DNA from: Actinomycetes bacterium
Lineage (GTDB): Bacteria; Actinomycetota; Actinomycetes; JAHEKZ01
Direction: 5' to 3'
Length of the DNA stretch: 64,000 nt
Assembly (NCBI GenBank): GCA_027118455.1
Contig: JAJAYZ010000085.1
Coordinates: 1-64,000, forward strand
Both the position numbers and the translations under genes were made by a program. How positions within the stretch are numbered: the stretch's first letter is position 1; each line of letters starts with the position of its first letter. The notes below the pieces were generated by a model. It worked only from the letters and a program-made list of their open reading frames with translations, was not told the origin of the DNA and made no database searches. Shown here one piece after another: positions 62,027 through 64,000 of this stretch.

Positions 62027-63925
62027 CTGCTGCGCTTCCTCCAGGCGAGCGCGCAGCGCGTCGAGTTGCCCGCGCAACGCTGCTGGCACCTGGTCACCGA
62101 ACTTGGTGAAGTACTCATCGGTGAGCTCAGCCTCGTCGATCCAGGTCTTCGGCTCGACGGCGAAGAGCTCGGCAGTCTGCTCCCCCGTGAGCCCAAGCCC
62201 GTCGAGGTTCATCGAACCGTCGGCCGGCAGCTTGCCGATCGGCGTCTCGATCGCCTCAGCGTCGCCGTCAAGCCGGCGGATGATCCATTCGAGGACACGG
62301 CTGTTCTCGCCGAACCCTGGCCACAGGAACTTGCCGGCGGCGTCCTTGCGGAACCAGTTCACCTGGTAGATCCGCGGCAGCTTGCTGGCGTCAGTCGCCT
62401 GACCAACCTTGAGCCAGTGACCCCAGTAGTCGGCCATGTTGTAGCCGCAGAACGGCAGCATCGCGAACGGGTCGCGGCGCAGCGCCCCGACGGTGCCTTC
62501 GGCCGCAGCTGTCTGCTCGCTGGAGACCGTCGACGCAAGGAAGACGCCGTGCTCCCAGTCGAACGACTCGTTGACCAGCGGGACGTTGGTGGCGCGTCGG
62601 CCACCGAACAAGATCGCATCGATGGGAACACCCTTGGGGTCTTCCCAGCTGTCGGCGATGGACGGGCACTGCGAGGCGGGAGCGGTGAAGCGACTGTTCG
62701 GGTGCGACGAGGGCTCGTCCGACGCCGGCGTCCAGTCGCGGCCCTTCCAGTCGATCAGGTGCGCGGGAGCCTCGTCGGTGAGGCCCTCCCACCAGATGTC
62801 CCCGTCGTCGGTGAGCGCAACGTTGGTGAAGATGCTGTTGCCCCAGAGGGTGTCGATCGCGTTCTGGTTCGTTGAGGCTCCGGTGCCTGGAGCGACGCCG
62901 AAGAAGCCGGCCTCGGGGTTGATGGCGTGGAGACGTCCGTCGTCACCGAAACGCATCCAGGCGATGTCGTCGCCAACCGTCTCGACGGTCCAGCCGGGGA
63001 TAGTCGGCTGCAGCATCGCAAGGTTGGTCTTGCCACAGGCGCTCGGGAAGGCGGCGGTGATGTGGTGTGTGGTGCCCTTGGGTGAGGTGAGCTTGAGGAT
63101 CAGCATGTGCTCGGCAAGCCAGCCCTCGTCACGCGCCATGACCGAGGCAATGCGGAGTGCGAAGCACTTCTTGCCCAGCAGCGCGTTGCCGCCGTAGCCG
63201 GAGCCGTACGACCAGATCTCGCGGGTCTCAGGGAAGTGGACGATGTACTTGGTGTCGCTGCACGGCCAGGCAACGTCCTGCTCGCCGTCGGCGAGTGGGG
63301 CGCCAACGGTGTGAATGGCGGGAACGAAGTCACCGTTGTCACCGATGAGATCGAGGGCCGCCGTGCCCATCCGCGTCATGATCCGCATGTTGACGACGAC
63401 GTATGCCGAGTCGGTGATCTCGACGCCGAGCTGCGAAATGGATCCACCCAGCGGTCCCATACTGAACGGAACGACGTACATCGTGCGGCCACGCATCGCG
63501 CCGTCGAAGAGCGGACGGAGCGTCTTGCGCATCTCGTCCGGCGCCATCCAGTTATTCGTCGGGCCGGCGTCCTGCTCGCGCTCGGCACAGATGTAGGTGC
63601 GGTCCTCGACCCTCGCCACGTCCTTGGGGTTGGAGCGGGCGAGGAAGCTGTTAGGACGCTTCGCCTCGTTCAGCTGGATGAACGTTCCGGATGCGACCAG
63701 TTCGGCGGTGAGGCGCTCCCACTCGGCCTGGGAACCGTCGGCCCAGACCACCCGGTCGGGCTTGGTGAGGGTGGCGATCTCCTCGACCCAGGCCAGCAGC
63801 TTGGCGTTCTTGGTGGGCGCTTCGGCAAGACCGGGAATCGTCATCAGGACCTCTTCAGCGGGACGCGGCGGGATATGGTCCTCAGGGTGCCCTAAGACGG
63901 CGAAATCCTCCATCTGTTGGCGCAT
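62021..63925 (-). CDS. pckG: Phosphoenolpyruvate carboxykinase (GTP)
   Basis: A 634-aa gluconeogenic enzyme that converts oxaloacetate and GTP to PEP. Signatures are [22 protein letters not shown], the P-loop FPSACGKTN (~292), [19 protein letters not shown] and [10 protein letters not shown]. Length is normal. The GTP type is usual in actinobacteria. Confidence 0.97.
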   Translation of the reverse strand: MRQQMEDFAVLGHPEDHIPPRPAEEVLMTIPGLAEAPTKNAKLLAWVEEIATLTKPDRVVWADGSQAEWERLTAELVASGTFIQLNEAKRPNSFLARSNPKDVARVEDRTYICAEREQDAGPTNNWMAPDEMRKTLRPLFDGAMRGRTMYVVPFSMGPLGGSISQLGVEITDSAYVVVNMRIMTRMGTAALDLIGDNGDFVPAIHTVGAPLADGEQDVAWPCSDTKYIVHFPETREIWSYGSGYGGNALLGKKCFALRIASVMARDEGWLAEHMLILKLTSPKGTTHHITAAFPSACGKTNLAMLQPTIPGWTVETVGDDIAWMRFGDDGRLHAINPEAGFFGVAPGTGASTNQNAIDTLWGNSIFTNVALTDDGDIWWEGLTDEAPAHLIDWKGRDWTPASDEPSSHPNSRFTAPASQCPSIADSWEDPKGVPIDAILFGGRRATNVPLVNESFDWEHGVFLASTVSSEQTAAAEGTVGALRRDPFAMLPFCGYNMADYWGHWLKVGQATDASKLPRIYQVNWFRKDAAGKFLWPGFGENSRVLEWIIRRLDGDAEAIETPIGKLPADGSMNLDGLGLTGEQTAELFAVEPKTWIDEAELTDEYFTKFGDQVPAALRGQLDALRARLEEAQQA

Positions 63926-64000
63926 TTACCACCCGTAACCAGGGGGTTTGTGAGCAACTCCACATGATGGAACCGCTCGGGAGGTGACCTGGGTCACCCG

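Overview
The window is high-GC, densely packed chromosomal DNA of an actinobacterium. Support comes from the gene families present: CysM-CysO-Mec cysteine synthesis, ClpS-DUF2017, DUF3039, DUF3618, a SigE-type ECF factor, GTP-type PEP carboxykinase, IdeR-like and Zur-like operators, and many GTG starts. A Propionibacteriales/Nocardioidaceae-like genome is a guess from gene order only. The first ~100 bases are homopolymeric G/C and look like a damaged contig end.

Layout. 0.1-3.3 kb: DECR-like reductase and acyl-CoA dehydrogenase, divergent from a TetR regulator with twin palindromic operators. 2.9-3.9 kb: a patch of broken genes (acetyltransferase, bfr, bfd) behind an IdeR-like iron box. 4-9.6 kb: Nudix-NYN fusion, amidohydrolase, a self-contained TetR/MFS efflux unit and PlsC. 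9.6-14.6 kb: sbcD-sbcC translationally coupled to a two-domain RNase III-like gene. 15-19 kb: acetoacetyl-CoA synthetase, a lipoprotein phosphoesterase and a microprotein. 19.45-23.67 kb: a 4.1-kb element integrated into tRNA-Lys(CTT), with tyrosine integrase, att repeats and an ECF sigma/membrane-protein pair as cargo.

23.7-31.3 kb: MOSC and IMPase-like proteins, a secreted protein coupled to a second microprotein, a lysE pseudogene, a GroES paralogue with DUF3618, and a Zur-type zinc ABC operon ending in a peroxiredoxin. 31.3-39 kb: an HNH nuclease beside tRNA-Leu(TAG), then the conserved minus-strand block clpS-DUF2017-mec-cysO-cysM, a delta-60 protein, and murI-MBL-rph-rdgB. 39-50 kb: a class V aminotransferase, two GH18 genes (one amber-interrupted) and the tyrosine/homogentisate pathway (hpd, hmgA, an unknown gene, fahA) with an Lrp-type regulator. 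50-64 kb: a polar amino-acid ABC transporter followed by a DUF308 gene frameshifted by an 8-bp tandem repeat, a helicase, an MFS protein, an M43 protease, DUF3039, YqgE, DUF302/thioredoxin under a CsoR-like operator, a sulfatase, arcA and pckG.

The most unusual points are the RNase III-like gene welded to sbcDC, the candidate slippage switch in the DUF308 gene, the compensated tRNA half-swap at the integrated element, the Nudix-NYN fusion, the CysO with a tail after its Gly-Gly, and a number of pseudogenes: nonsense mutations in lysE and one GH18 gene, indels in the iron-storage patch.
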